Shown: positions 43,395-53,479 of the stretch, one piece after another | How the letters are laid out: the number at the start of each line of letters is the position of its first letter | Position numbering within the stretch: position 1 is the first letter of the stretch | From: Rapana venosa | Taxonomy: Eukaryota > Mollusca > Gastropoda > Neogastropoda > Muricidae | Direction: 5' to 3' | NCBI GenBank assembly: GCA_028751875.1 | Contig: CM054138.1 | Location: forward strand, 37,069,195 to 37,133,194 | Length of the DNA stretch: 64,000 nt | Position numbers and translations under genes: made by a program | The notes under the pieces: model-generated | Seen by the model: only the letters and a program-made list of their open reading frames with translations | Told to the model about the DNA's origin: nothing | Database searches by the model: none

Positions 43395-44130
43395 GCTGGC
43401 TCGCTCTACCAAAGGGATCCGTGCTGTGGGCTCTTTGGGAAAGACTTGGACTCCAGTCGAGCTTCATCCACTTTATGATGTGAGTTTGAGAGGGTTGCTC
43501 AAATTTACCTAACTAAACACTGCAGGTAGTCTGTGTCAGCAAGGTGTATGCAAGGAATATATTATATATTATAAGCATAGGTACATTCCTGTCAATGCTT
43601 TTGCACTTCCATAGTGGACATCCCCTTACAAATCTTTTCTAAATGATTGTGGAATTTTATTTTTAAAGGTTGATATCGGTGGTACTAGTTGCCCTGATCT
43701 ATGGATAACCTCAGTTTCAGTTTCCATTTAACACTTCTGTGCACAGCCTTTGGGGTTTGGAGTTTCATGGTGGTAGGGTCCTTGGAGGACCTTAGTGAAG
43801 GGTCAGCCAGCTAGATATGGGCGACTCATTCAGTCACCTCTGCAACTGAGCTATCATGTATTAGTGGGAAGCTTAGTAGGTGGTGTCTTTGCATTTATGT
43901 TAGCTCAGAACAGTCACCACTGAAACACCAAAAGGAGCTAGCAGCAGTTAGCTGGGGCCACTCTGGATGATGGCACCGGGTTGGTTGTCATTGATGGCAC
44001 TCAACTGTGGACTTAAACCTGAGGATGCGATCATATCAAAAACCAGGGTTTAGCTGGGGTGGATGAGATTGAAATTAGTGGCATGGGAACAGTATGGACA
44101 TGAATTTCACAGAAGGCAGTAAAATAAAAA
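43395..44130 (+). mobile_element. Repeat family D, uninterrupted copy
   Basis: Contains in order the segments found separately at 7,380-7,663, 9,147-9,320 and 12,820-13,060. The TTAA at 43,728-43,731 inside CCATTTAACACTTCTG is unoccupied; this is the site filled by PB-1 at 7,660. LINE-B follows directly, as at 13 kb. A second record lies at 59,765-60,502. Confidence 0.78.
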
Positions 44131-44169
44131 TTTAAATAAATGTGTCAAGGATATAAACAACAAGTATCA

Positions 44170-45015
44170 GGTCACTGGTCCCCGTAACCCGCCGGGTCGT
44201 AGGAGGGCGCTGCAATCATGGTGGAGAACGCGGTTGGACAAGGCTTTCACTTTTTGTTTATTTTTTATTTTGATCTTTGGGCGCCTCCACTTAGCGCTGT
44301 GTTTTTTTCCCGTGGGCGAGTGCCTGGGTGACACTGAAGTCCTTCACGGTCCATATCAAGGATGTCGTCGGCCCCAACTTTCTCCTCTGTCTGCCCGTCT
44401 TCTCTTCCATGGACTGTTCTGCAGGTTGGTCTTTGCAAGTCCTTTATGAGCGTGTTACGTTTCCCATACCATTGAGTTTTCTTTTTCGCCAGTGTAGTAG
44501 TGATCTCATCGTCCCGGCCTTGTTGAGTGATCTTTCTGCGGACTTAAATTGGTGGTGACATGGTCTTGTATGAGATGCCAAGGAGCATTCTGAGGCATCT
44601 ATTGTATATGCTTGATCCTCCTTTGTAGGTCTGCGTTTTAATGTGTCCATCGCCTCCATGCGTAAAGCATGATTGAGGTGACTTGTTGCGTTTAGTAACT
44701 TTTCCTTGGTTCTGAGAGAGGATGTTTCTGTCTCTCCATTATGGTCTTCATGTCATTGCCATTGCTGCTGCTGTTTGTGCCGCTCCTGCTTGGATTTCGG
44801 TCTTTGATTCCTTCCTCACTTATGATGGGCTCCAAGGTTACTTGAAATGGTACTGTCTCCAGTTCTTTTCGCTGTGAGTGATCTTGGTGGTTGATTGGCT
44901 GGGGCAATGTTTGCACATGAGGCTTGGTTTTCTCGGCCGCTGATTTCAATGCCGTATTGTGAGGAGATTTTGTTCCTGTTGCGACAATAGGTTGGCCAGT
45001 TCCTCTTATTTCATG
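44170..45015 (-). pseudogene. LINE-B reverse transcriptase C-terminal remnant
   Basis: Minus-strand pieces are RCLRMLLGISYKT, VRRKITQQG, KKKTQWYG or (next frame) KRKLNGMGNVTRS, and GREDGQTEKVG. They match the end of a non-LTR retrotransposon ORF2 but are broken by several frameshifts. A minus-strand frame at 44,692-44,949 (Ser/Asn/Arg-rich, 85 codons) lies upstream in the same element and is not recognisable. Repeated at 60,542-61,387. Confidence 0.75.
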
Positions 45016-45344
45016 CAGACCGTCACAAGAATAGGCGAAGGCCTAAAAGTTATAGAATGATTTCCAACTACATATCTGTAAAGATCGCAAGCATTTTTTA
45101 CCGTACCAACTGCTGAAAATGTAAAATAATGATTGCTTAGTATGCTTGTCGTTGATGTATGCGCTTTGAATCCTGAACACACAGTAAAGATGAGACGAAG
45201 GCAAGAAGCAGCTGAGATGTGGGTTTTTTATTATTTATTTTTTTTGAAGGCTTGCTCTAGGGTCAGATGGTCGGATAAAGAGTTAAAATGAACAGCAGAC
45301 TAACAGAAACTGGGAACAAGAGGAACACTTCTTACCACAATGGG
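45016..45344. other. Unassigned stretch
   Basis: No gene or repeat recognised. Confidence 0.4.
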
Positions 45345-45605
45345 GATGGGAAGGCCTAGTGGTTAGATCATTGCGCTTGCAATCTTGACAATCATGGGTT
45401 CATCAATCCCGATTCAAGGGGGACTTTTCCTGGGTTAACATCAGTTGCAGACTCCACCTCTCCCCTAAAAGTCCTTCAGATGAGTCTATAAACCGAGGCC
45501 CCATGTGTGAATGCATGCCAAACATTTTGCTTCACACATTAAGTCCTGTTTGCTTTCATTAAAGAGTAGGCCATTGATAAATTAGAATAAATAAAATAAA
45601 TAAAG
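45345..45605 (+). mobile_element. SINE-B copy with internal 3' deletion
   Basis: Head AAGGCCTAGTGGTTAGATCA, box B-like GGGTTCATCAATCCC, then TCAAGGGGGACTTTTCC, CAGATGAGTCTATAAACCGA and AGAGTAGGCCATTGAT. It jumps from there to an AATAAATAAA tail, losing the GGGGACTGGATG part. Copy at 61,717-61,977. Confidence 0.88.
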
Positions 45606-45824
45606 TAGATGAATAGGAAAATTAAGAATTGCAGGACATGTGGATGAACCAAGATACAGTCAGTAGGAAGACTGTCTTTTTTAGGCAAGACTGAAGCGAA
45701 AGAAAAAACAAAGGCAGACCACCAGCATTCTTTCATTGGCAAGATCATTGGAATCTCGTGACTTGAAAATCCGTGTGAACGTCGCAGAGACAGGAGCAAG
45801 TGGAGGAGAAGGTTCATGTGTGCC

Positions 45825-46287
45825 ATGAAGGTTTTTATATTTAGATTGTAATGTGTGCATGAGTGGATTTTGAGCTATGTAACGTGTGCATGAAGTGTGA
45901 TATTTAGTTTGTCCTTGTGTGTATGAAGTTTGATATTTAGCTTGTAACATTTTTCTTAGTTGTGTGCATGAAAGTGTGCATTTAGCTTTGTAAAACATGT
46001 GTGTATGATGTGTGAATTTGTGGTACATGGGCATGAAGTGTGATATTTAGCTCTTGTAAAAAGTGTGCTTGATAGTGTGTGTTCAGCTTTGTAATATGTG
46101 TACTGAAGTGTGATTATTTAGCTTCCTTTTGTAACATGTGTGTATGAAGGGTGTTATTTAGCTCCGTGTAAAATGTGCATTGAAGTGTGTATTTAGCTTG
46201 TAACATGTGTGCATGCAGTGGGATGTTTCAGCTTGTAATATGTGTACTGAATGTGTGATACTTTGCTTGTCAACATGTGTGCATGAA
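45825..46287. repeat. F2 minisatellite, about 34 bp unit
   Basis: About a dozen tandem units of TGTGATATTTAGCTTGTAAC then ATGTGTGCATGAAG, with many small indels. Module M follows immediately at the 3' side. Copy at 62,196-62,656. Confidence 0.9.
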
Positions 46288-46516
46288 GTGTTGTTGTTGT
46301 GTGCATTTTCCCAGCTTAACACTCTGGGGTCATCCAGACTGTGTACTCTGGGACTTGCTCAATTGCACCTGGGAATCACGCGAGATTGAATTGCCTTTCT
46401 GAATAAGAGGTATTGTGTGTATGACTGTTTTATAAGTACCTTGCCATATAGGCAGCCATACTCCGACTTCAGAGGATTTTTTCTCCTTTAAAAAGGAAAG
46501 TGCTGGTTGTTATGTT
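46288..46516 (+). mobile_element. Module M copy 2
   Basis: Plus-strand counterpart of 3,740-3,970: (GTT)n start, CCCAGCTTAACACTCTGGGG, CACCTGGGAATC, TGTATGACTG, CCATATAGGCAGCCATACTC, CGACTTCAGAGGATTTTT, a hairpin TCCTTT-AA-AAAGGA and GGTTGTTATGTT. It is again attached by its GTT end to a minisatellite, here F2. Copy at 62,657-62,886. Confidence 0.72.
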
Positions 46517-47024
46517 CGGACCTGCCTACCCATACCATTTTATCATATTTTTACGATTTTTGGACCCCAAATTCGAAAACACAAATTTAGTGATAAAAAT
46601 ACGATTTTGACAACCACAAAAAAAGGGAGAAAAAAGTGAAACTACAGCAAAGGGTTTAAGGGATGCAACTCTTCCATGCCAATTACTTCCCTTGCCTGTG
46701 TTAGGTTGGGAGTCATCACCCCCCCCCAACTCAGGGTTAGCAAGTGAACTTTATCTGTTGAAGAGGGGGGTTCACGTAGAAGTATCAACCATGAATATCG
46801 ATTTCAAAGAAAGGGATGGTCCAGCAGCTCTATATACAAGGTAGATGGGTGAAAAGGGTTGGTAGGAAGAGGGGGTGGGGGACTTTCATAGCCATGTGTG
46901 CAGTCAGAGTGATAGGGGTCCCCTTTTTTTTATCACTAGAAACCCTACAGCAACGTTATCACCGGTCAAACTATGTTTATATAGAAGGCCTACCAGCTTC
47001 CCCCTTCTTTTTCATGGTCAGCCC
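46517..47024. other. Unassigned stretch
   Basis: No recognisable gene. A C homopolymer is at 46,720. Confidence 0.4.
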
Positions 47025-47070
47025 CCCCTCCCTCTCTCCCTCCTCCCTCTCTCTCTCTCTCTCTCTCCTC

Positions 47071-47125
<55 letters not shown>
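47025..47125. repeat. CT microsatellite
   Basis: (CT)n with a few C or A interruptions. Copy at 63,395-63,495. The Ser/Leu frame and the Arg/Glu frame over it are compositional. Confidence 0.95.
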
Positions 47126-47128
<3 letters not shown>

Positions 47129-47641
47129 TGGGATTCCCTTGCTTGGCTGCCAGCAAGACGCTTTCTCTCCAGGCTCCTGAGTAAGTTTCCTTTTCTTCAA
47201 CTCTCCGTTTGTTCTAAAAATGCCAGTTGTGGGCATCCCTGTAAAAACTTGGAGCATGGTGAACGCTGTGTTGTTTTTTTTTTACAACGAACAGCGGTCG
47301 ATTCATTTCAAGTGATGGCTCGAGAACATCATGAACTGTTGTTGTGATTCGCGTGGACAATAAACACTGCCAGACAGTTCCCTGTTACCTCAGTTCAAAC
47401 ATGCAATGTATCGCAAAAAGTGTCCTTGTAGGTGATAGAGCAAAATAAGAGCAGAAATTTTAATCCCCCTCGGGTTTGTTTGTGTGTGCGTAGCGTGCGT
47501 GGTGTTTGTGTGTGCGCATGCGCGCTGTTGTGTGTTGGTGTGTAGTGTTGTGTTTCGTGACATTTATTGAAGTCATTTTGAAATACATTATGAAATATAG
47601 CTTTTGTGTCTTTGATATTTTTGATGTGTATCAATCTGCAA
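47126..47641. other. Unassigned stretch with GT run
   Basis: GT-rich at 47,470-47,550. Contains the last shared bases of duplicate block 2 seen in the window (about 47,630). Confidence 0.45.
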
Positions 47642-48215
47642 GATCAGATTAATGCGCTCCCTTGTCATATCCATATTTCTGTATGCCTGTGAATCATGGA
47701 CCCTGACTGCAGATTTGGAGAGAAGAGTACAGGCAGTGGAGATGAGATGCTTTCGGAGACTCCTTGGCATCTCCTACAAAGACCACATAAGCAACAAAAG
47801 CGTGCATAACAGAATCCAGCAAACCATTGGACCCTATGAGAACCTTCTAACGATCGTGAAAAAAGCGTAAACTTAAATGGTATGGGGCATGTCACAAGGT
47901 TCCAAAGGACTGCAAAGACAGTTTTACAAGGCTCTGTCCTGGAGGAGGAAGAAGAATAAGAGAGGCCAGACCAAGAAAGAGTGGGAGGATAACATCAGCG
48001 AGGATGGACAGGCCTGACTCAACAAATCCCTGAGAAAAGCAGAACAAGAGAGTGGAATGGAGGAAATGGTTGTTGAGTCTTTGAGGGGTGCCCACCATTT
48101 CTGCGTCAGAATACGGGACAGTTAGATTGATAGGATCAATCTGCCTGTCAGTATTTTAATTTGCCCGTTAAGGGATGGATTAAAGTGTTCATGACTGTGA
48201 CTTTACTTGACTTGA
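47642..48215 (+). pseudogene. LINE-B-type reverse transcriptase C-terminal fragment (+)
   Basis: The frame starting MRSLVISIFLYACESWTLTA continues RRVQAVEMRCFRRLLGISYK and NRIQQTIGPYENLLTIVKK. A frameshift follows, with KLKWYG, then GGRRIREARPRKS in other frames. This is the classic C-terminal end of ORF2 in a large non-LTR retrotransposon group of marine invertebrates. The element seems to end near TTGCCCGTTAAGGGATGGAT. The RT core is absent, so it is a truncated copy. Confidence 0.85.
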
Positions 48216-48229
48216 CCTTCCCCTCCTAG

Positions 48230-48361
48230 TTTGTGTTGTACTACAGGCCATTTCTGACAACATTACTCGACAGACTGTTTGTGTTTGACACCCTACTGGC
48301 TTTCCTTCTTCAAGCACACTGTCAGGATGAACATGTATTGACATTGATACGGATGACACTA
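48230..48361 (+). CDS. Candidate host exon, unrecognised protein
   Basis: CTTCCCCTCCTAG|TTTGTG is a good polypyrimidine tract and acceptor. The frame is open for 132 bp (44 codons, phase 0 at both ends) to ACACTA|GTGACT, a weaker donor. The peptide looks like a soluble helical repeat protein: LLDRLFVFDTLLAFLLQAHC, then DEHVLTLIRMTL. I do not recognise the family. A SINE-B fragment follows 25 bp after it. Confidence 0.4.
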
Positions 48362-48384
48362 GTGACTATTTCATTTGACAAAAA

Positions 48385-48578
48385 ATGTGTGCAAACACAC
48401 GCTGAACATCTTGCGCACACGTTAAATCTTGTTCTCTGCTTTTCGAAGAGTAGGTCAGTGTTGGGTTCAGATGACAGAATTCCCAATTACCGGCATACAC
48501 ATGGGGATGGGTGTAAAAAGCAAATAAGTGCTTATTCAATGATCCTCGATTTAAAAGAATTAAATAAACAAAATAAAT
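48385..48578 (+). mobile_element. SINE-B copy lacking the head
   Basis: CAAACACACGCTGAACATCT, GCGCACACGTTAAATCTTGT, GCATACACATGGGGATGGGT and TGATCCTCGATTTAAAAGAA match the 3' two thirds of SINE-B, with an AAATAAA tail. Confidence 0.85.
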
Positions 48579-48594
48579 ATAAACAACACACATG

Positions 48595-48912
48595 CTCTCT
48601 CTATCTCCATCTCACACACCCACCCACACACAATTGCACTCTCTCTCTCTCTCTATCTCTCTCTCTCTGTGTCACAAACACACAACACACACACACACAC
48701 AACACACACTCAACACACACACACACACAAACACACACTCTATCTCTTCTTCTCTCTCTCTTCTCTCTCTCTCTCTCTCTCACTCTCTCTCTCTCTTTAT
48801 TTCTACTCTCTTTCTCTCTCTCTCTCTCCTTTTCTTTCTTTCACATCACCTCACAAACACACACAAACTCACACACACAAACACACACCACACACACACA
48901 CCACACACACTG
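48595..48912. repeat. CT and CA microsatellites
   Basis: Alternating blocks of (CT)n and (CA)n over about 320 bp. Open frames on both strands are compositional. Confidence 0.95.
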
Positions 48913-49434
48913 TGTTCTCTGCATCTTTCACAAAAATTGTTTCATCCACTGTCACAGCTCTTGCAATGTGAAAATCTGTGCCCATAGTGGTACTTTCAGT
49001 CTTACTCCCTCTCCACCTACAATCTTCCACACCCCTTCCTCCTGCTACCCAGTGGGATGAAACTTTGCTATGTTTATCATCTGAAGTGGCACATGGTATT
49101 AAAAACGGTATGTCTGAAAAAAGGGGGGGAAAAATAAAATCACAGAGTTTAAAAAATTATTTAGAATTTGAGAAGCAAGAGATACATGAATGGACAGGTG
49201 AAGCTTTCATGATCTCTTAGTTTTAGTTTGTTGCATTCTATTGCTAATTGGATATTCTGAGTCAAATTTTATGTTGGTGAATTGCAGCAAAAATATTGAT
49301 TTCTTTTGAAGGAACTGATGATTTAAAATAGCTGATAAATATGCTTTAAAACTTTCTGAACTATGTTTCGAACTAATAATTTTTTGAGAGAAGGTCCTTT
49401 AAACACAGAAACTGAGGTTCTCAAAAAATCCTTC
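48913..49434. other. Unassigned stretch
   Basis: AT-rich. No gene recognised. Confidence 0.4.
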
Positions 49435-49565
49435 ACTCTGTCTCTCTCTCTATCTTCTCTCGCTCGCTCTTTCTCTCTCTCTCTGTCTCTCTCTCTCTCT
49501 ATCTCTTCTCTCTCTTCCACACACACACACACACCACAACACACACAACACACAACACATCACAC
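49435..49565. repeat. CT then CA microsatellite
   Basis: (CT)n to 49,515 followed by (CA)n with AACACA interruptions. Confidence 0.94.
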
Positions 49566-49964
49566 AATAGAGTGTTCTCAAAAATCATTACACCCCACAC
49601 ACTCTATGTCTCTCTGTCTCTACCCTCTCTCTCTTTTCAGATGTCTATACCCTGTAAAATATAGAAAGAGCTGCTTATTTATTTAGATCTGTTTACTCAT
49701 GGTATATAGTCATCCTGAGTATTGTGTGCAGCCTCATTCTATATTTGTGTAAAGCCTTTAGAATAAGAGATATCCTGGTTTCTTAATTCAGTCATATTTT
49801 TTGTAACTGATTTTTGTTGTGATATACAATAAAACAATACAATACAATAACATTTTGTTATTGTGTTTTTTCCTTATTTTTTTCACTAAAATACTAAGCA
49901 GTTTGGCAACCCCCCTTCATATATTGGCCAATAGCCTCTTTGGGAATAAATCTTTCGAGTTCAA
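49566..49964. other. Unassigned stretch
   Basis: AT-rich, with an AATACAATAC run at 49,828-49,850. No gene recognised. Confidence 0.4.
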
Positions 49965-50046
49965 GTTCTCTCTCTCTCTCTTCTCTCTCCTCTCTCACTT
50001 CACTCTCGCTCTATCTCTCTCTCTCACCTCTCTCTCTCTCACTTCT
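49965..50046. repeat. CT microsatellite
   Basis: Interrupted (CT)n with TCAC pieces. Confidence 0.93.
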
Positions 50047-50423
50047 GTTTGGCAAGATGTGTCATGATTTGGTTTTAATTCATACATTCTTAAATTCTTT
50101 TTCTTTCTTGTTTTTTTTGGGGGTTAGGGGTGGTGGTGTTGTTTTGATTTCATCAACATCCTCCCCCATTTTTCACCCCTCTCTCCATTATGGTGGAATC
50201 GTTTTTCTCATCTGTCATTTATCTCTATCACTTGCTTTTCTCCTCCATGTGCCAATCTCTTCTGATTGTCAATCTGTTTTTGTCATTTCCTCACTGCACC
50301 CCCCTTATCTTATCATAGTCAGATCCTAATACTTCCCTAGTATCCCCCCCTCCACCCCCCTCTCTCTCTCTATCACAATGTGCACTCACTCACTTCACTC
50401 AACTCACTCACTCACTCACAGTT
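50047..50423. other. Pyrimidine-rich stretch
   Basis: T/C-rich on the plus strand, ending in (ACTC)n tetranucleotides at 50,385-50,420. No gene recognised. Confidence 0.5.
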
Positions 50424-50568
50424 AAGAGTAGGCATTGTGTGCCGGTGGGAACGGAGACCAAGATTTAATAAAAACCGCCATAACACACATAACGAGACTG
50501 GATGTAAATAGCAATAAGTGCTTATTCCATTATCCTCGATATAAATAAAATATAAAAGAATAAACTCA
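50424..50568 (+). mobile_element. SINE-B 3' fragment inside an ACTC tetranucleotide repeat
   Basis: AAGAGTAGGCATTGTGTGCC, GACTGGATGTAAATAGCAAT and AAGTGCTTATTCCATTATCC with a TATAAAAGAATAAA tail. (ACTC)n lies on both sides (50,385-50,420 and 50,567-50,590), so the SINE appears to have inserted into the microsatellite. Confidence 0.87.
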
Positions 50569-51000
50569 CTCACTCACTCACTCACTTCACTGTCTTACTC
50601 AAATACAAGTTGAAGATGGTAAGTTTTCTGAAAACTCACTCTTCTTCATAAAGCAGAGCACTGCAAAGGAACCAAAATAATTAAAAAAATTACTAAAAAT
50701 CAAAAAAAAAAAGGGGGGGGCTATAATTGGAACCACCAATAAACTATGATGTATAAAATACATTCGAGAGCAAAGAAAAGATTGTGTAATTCTATTTTTG
50801 CTGTCTAAATACTACGTTGGCAGATCAAATGGCTATTTTTCATTTGCTTGGTAGGCAGGTATGTATGTTAAGAGCTTTCTTGTCATGGCCTGAAGGCAAT
50901 ATCAATGCAACATTTTTCAATTATATCAATATTTTTATTGTGGCCTGGCTTTTTGCTGGTCATAATAAATGCCACAGCGTTTGGCACTGGGCCATGCATG
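50569..51000. other. Unassigned stretch
   Basis: No supported gene. A short donor-like GGCAG|GTATGT at 50,857 is not enough to call an exon. Confidence 0.4.
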
Positions 51001-51426
51001 AAGTTGTGATTTTTTAGCTTGTACGAGTGCATGACAGTGCAATTTTTAGCTTGTTAAGTTGTGTGCCATGAAGTATGAAATTTAGCTTTGTAAACTGTGT
51101 AACATGAAAGTGTGATTTTTAAGCTTGTAAACAAGAATGTGCCATGAAGTGTGATATTCAGCTTGAAATGTGTGTGATGGTTTGCTTGTAAACATGTTTG
51201 CATGTGTGTGACACTTTGTGACATGTATGCCATGAATGTGTGCCACTTTGTGATGTGTGCTGAATGTGTGCCATTTGTGGACAGTGTGCCCATGAGGTTG
51301 TGACACTTTTTGTCACCCGTGTGCCATGATGTGGTGACCACTTTGTGACGTGTGTACCATGTTGTGTGGCCACTTTGTGAGCAATTTGTACCATGATATG
51401 CGACACATTAGGTCTGTAATGCTGTC
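51001..51426. repeat. F2-type minisatellite, second array
   Basis: Early units match F2 (CATGAAGTGTGATATTCAGC, TTTTTAGCTTGTAAAC). Later units drift to a GTGTGCCATGAATGTGTGCC / ACTTTGTGACATGTATG form with period near 30-34. It lacks module M at either end. Confidence 0.82.
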
Positions 51427-51428
51427 AG

Positions 51429-51588
51429 CCCTGGCTATTGTGCACTACGCTTTTATAAATTGGTTGATGATATGTGACAAGTCTGGGGCAGCACAACAGG
51501 CACCATGGCACTCCCAGTGGGATTGTTCCACAACAGCTGGCATACCTCAGTGCGGCTGGACAGCCGGGTTTGACACTACAACCAACAG
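51429..51588 (+). CDS. Candidate host exon, unrecognised protein
   Basis: Bounded by ATGCTGTCAG|CCCTGG and CCAACAG|GTAAGATA, a near-consensus donor. 160 bp, open in one frame: ALAIVHYAFINWLMICDK, then APWHSQWDCSTTAGIPQCGW and TAGFDTTTN. The composition (Trp, Cys, His) is protein-like and unlike the flanking repeats. I cannot name the family. It is on the same strand as the candidate at 48,230 and might belong to one gene. Confidence 0.42.
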
Positions 51589-53479
51589 GTAAGATAATCC
51601 AATCATTAGAGTGAAGACTGGGCGTTTTCAATGAAGAAACATAATTTTAGACTAGCTTTGATATTATTCAGGGCTCCTAACTTTTCCACAGATTTCCCGT
51701 TTAAAAAACGTTAGTGAGAATCCAGTGTAAATGAAAAAATAATTCTGACTCCCCAAACAAATTCTGTGAAAGAAAAAAAGGAAAGTAGCTGTGCTTGCTG
51801 AGCATTGTCATGTGTTCTTTGATTGCAGGACAACATGATTTAATGAGATCTCTTAGGAAAGTTATTCGTTCATAGCAAGATGTGGCTTTACCTGCTTGCT
51901 TCTGGAGCTAACCGAGTTCTTTGATGTCTGTTGCATGAAGGATGTAATAAGAAAAACAGTTGTCATGCTGTGACATCTGTGTTGCCTAGATTTTACGAAA
52001 GGTGAGAGATGTTACGATAATGGTGTGCAAAACAGATGGTGCTGGTAGTGTGGTTTGGATCAAAGCGCGATTATGAATCTATCTTCTCGGGTTACTTTTG
52101 CCACTCGGTACAGTTGAAGGAAGGCTGGAAAGCTGTGTTCTGTGAAATCGTTTGGTTCTATGTGCATAGATGGTTTTGTATTGCACCTACTCTGTCCTTC
52201 TATTTTTTTTGTGATGCTGGGAGGGTGGAAATTAGTCGGAGAGGAACTAAACTTTTACTGAAGTTTTTTTCTGTTCTACGCTGATGTGTTTTGCGCTACA
52301 TAACATTATACAAATTGAAGATAATTGTTTTTTTACTGTTTTTTTTGTGGGGGGAGGGGGGTATTTTTTAAAAAATCCAAGCAGTTTTTATTCACCTCTA
52401 TAAAAATGTTCTCTCTGTCTAACTCTATCCCCCTCTATCTCTCCTTCCTTCTCTCTCTTCCTTTCATTATGAGCCGTAGTTAGAATCTCGTAAGTGTACA
52501 GTACTGCTATTACTTTTGCTTTTTTAAGTGTGAATGTATGCATGTCTAAATCAAAAAGTCAAATGATAATGAAACTGAGTAAAGGACAAAGGGTATCTTT
52601 ATCTTAATTTTTCTGGGGCATACAGGTCAAATTTTGTTGTTTTTGCTTAGAAAAGAGCATATGTAAAAAGGTGAAAAATAAAATTGTTCAAGACTTAGCT
52701 ACAAGAAATTAGATTTGCTGTGTTGTGTAAAACACGCTTTAAAATGTAAGGATGGCTTTTTTTAAAAGTTTTATTTGAGCATTCTTGTTTATGTTATGGA
52801 CCCAATTTTTAACTGGTGGTTTCTGAAGGAGAGCAAACTAGTTAGCTTTGTCGTGTGATTCTCATACGTGTTAACCTACAGTAAATATTGTTGTAAAGAA
52901 TTATGGTTGCATTCTTTCCATATAATATTTTGTTTTACATATCAACTTTGTTTGAGTGAAATAATGATCATTTTCTTTATGAAGTACTTTATCTTTTCAG
53001 TTTTTTTTTTTTTTTTTATTTCTGACGAAGGGGACCTTTCATGAGGTAAAGCTTTAGAGTGAGGTAAACCTACTGTACACTGATCTGAGGAGTTCTTGTT
53101 GATGAGTGAAATTTAACACTGTTTGTGTGCTGTGAGGACAATACTGAAGCTGTGAAGGTGAAAATGAGAAGAAGTGTTGTGTGGTCAACCATGTGTTGTC
53201 TTTCCGGTTTGAACCAGAGCAAGTATTTGGAGGAGCTGGTGTCTGCAATTTTAAACGGATAATGACAAATTGTCTATACCATAGATTAAGGTCAGATTGT
53301 GTCAGGAACTGTCAGTAAACAATGTTGCCTGGGCAGTGTGACTTCAATTTTACCAATTTGTCTTGAGGGCAAGTTTGTGACTCCCCCCCCACTTAGGTCG
53401 TCTTTGTCTGTAACAGACAGCAGGCATTAAAGCTTCCATAAGTCGTTCAGTATCTTCTTGATCACACTTACAGCCTCTC
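51589..53479. other. Unassigned stretch, possible intron or 3' UTR
   Basis: AT-rich with T-runs at 52,335 and 53,000. An open frame of 82 codons at 52,036-52,284 (Trp/Phe/Tyr-rich) has no domain or splice support. Confidence 0.4.

Larger units (their letters stand above)
39254..47630. repeat. Duplicate block 2, copy 1 (matches 55,619-64,000)
   Basis: Begins at CGCTACTCCAATGGAAGG. The offset to copy 2 is 16,365 at the start and 16,370-16,372 further in, caused by a few small indel clusters (near 40,330, 40,560-40,860, 41,490-41,520 and 46,170-46,380). Elsewhere the copies look identical, including more than 600 bp of interrupted CA repeat. Copy 2 runs to the window end, so the right border is not seen. 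Confidence 0.97.

Noticed and set aside
50817..51017. 66-codon frame with a donor-like GGCAG|GTATGT
   Set aside because: The acceptor is weak, the peptide has no family features, and the end runs into F2-type minisatellite.
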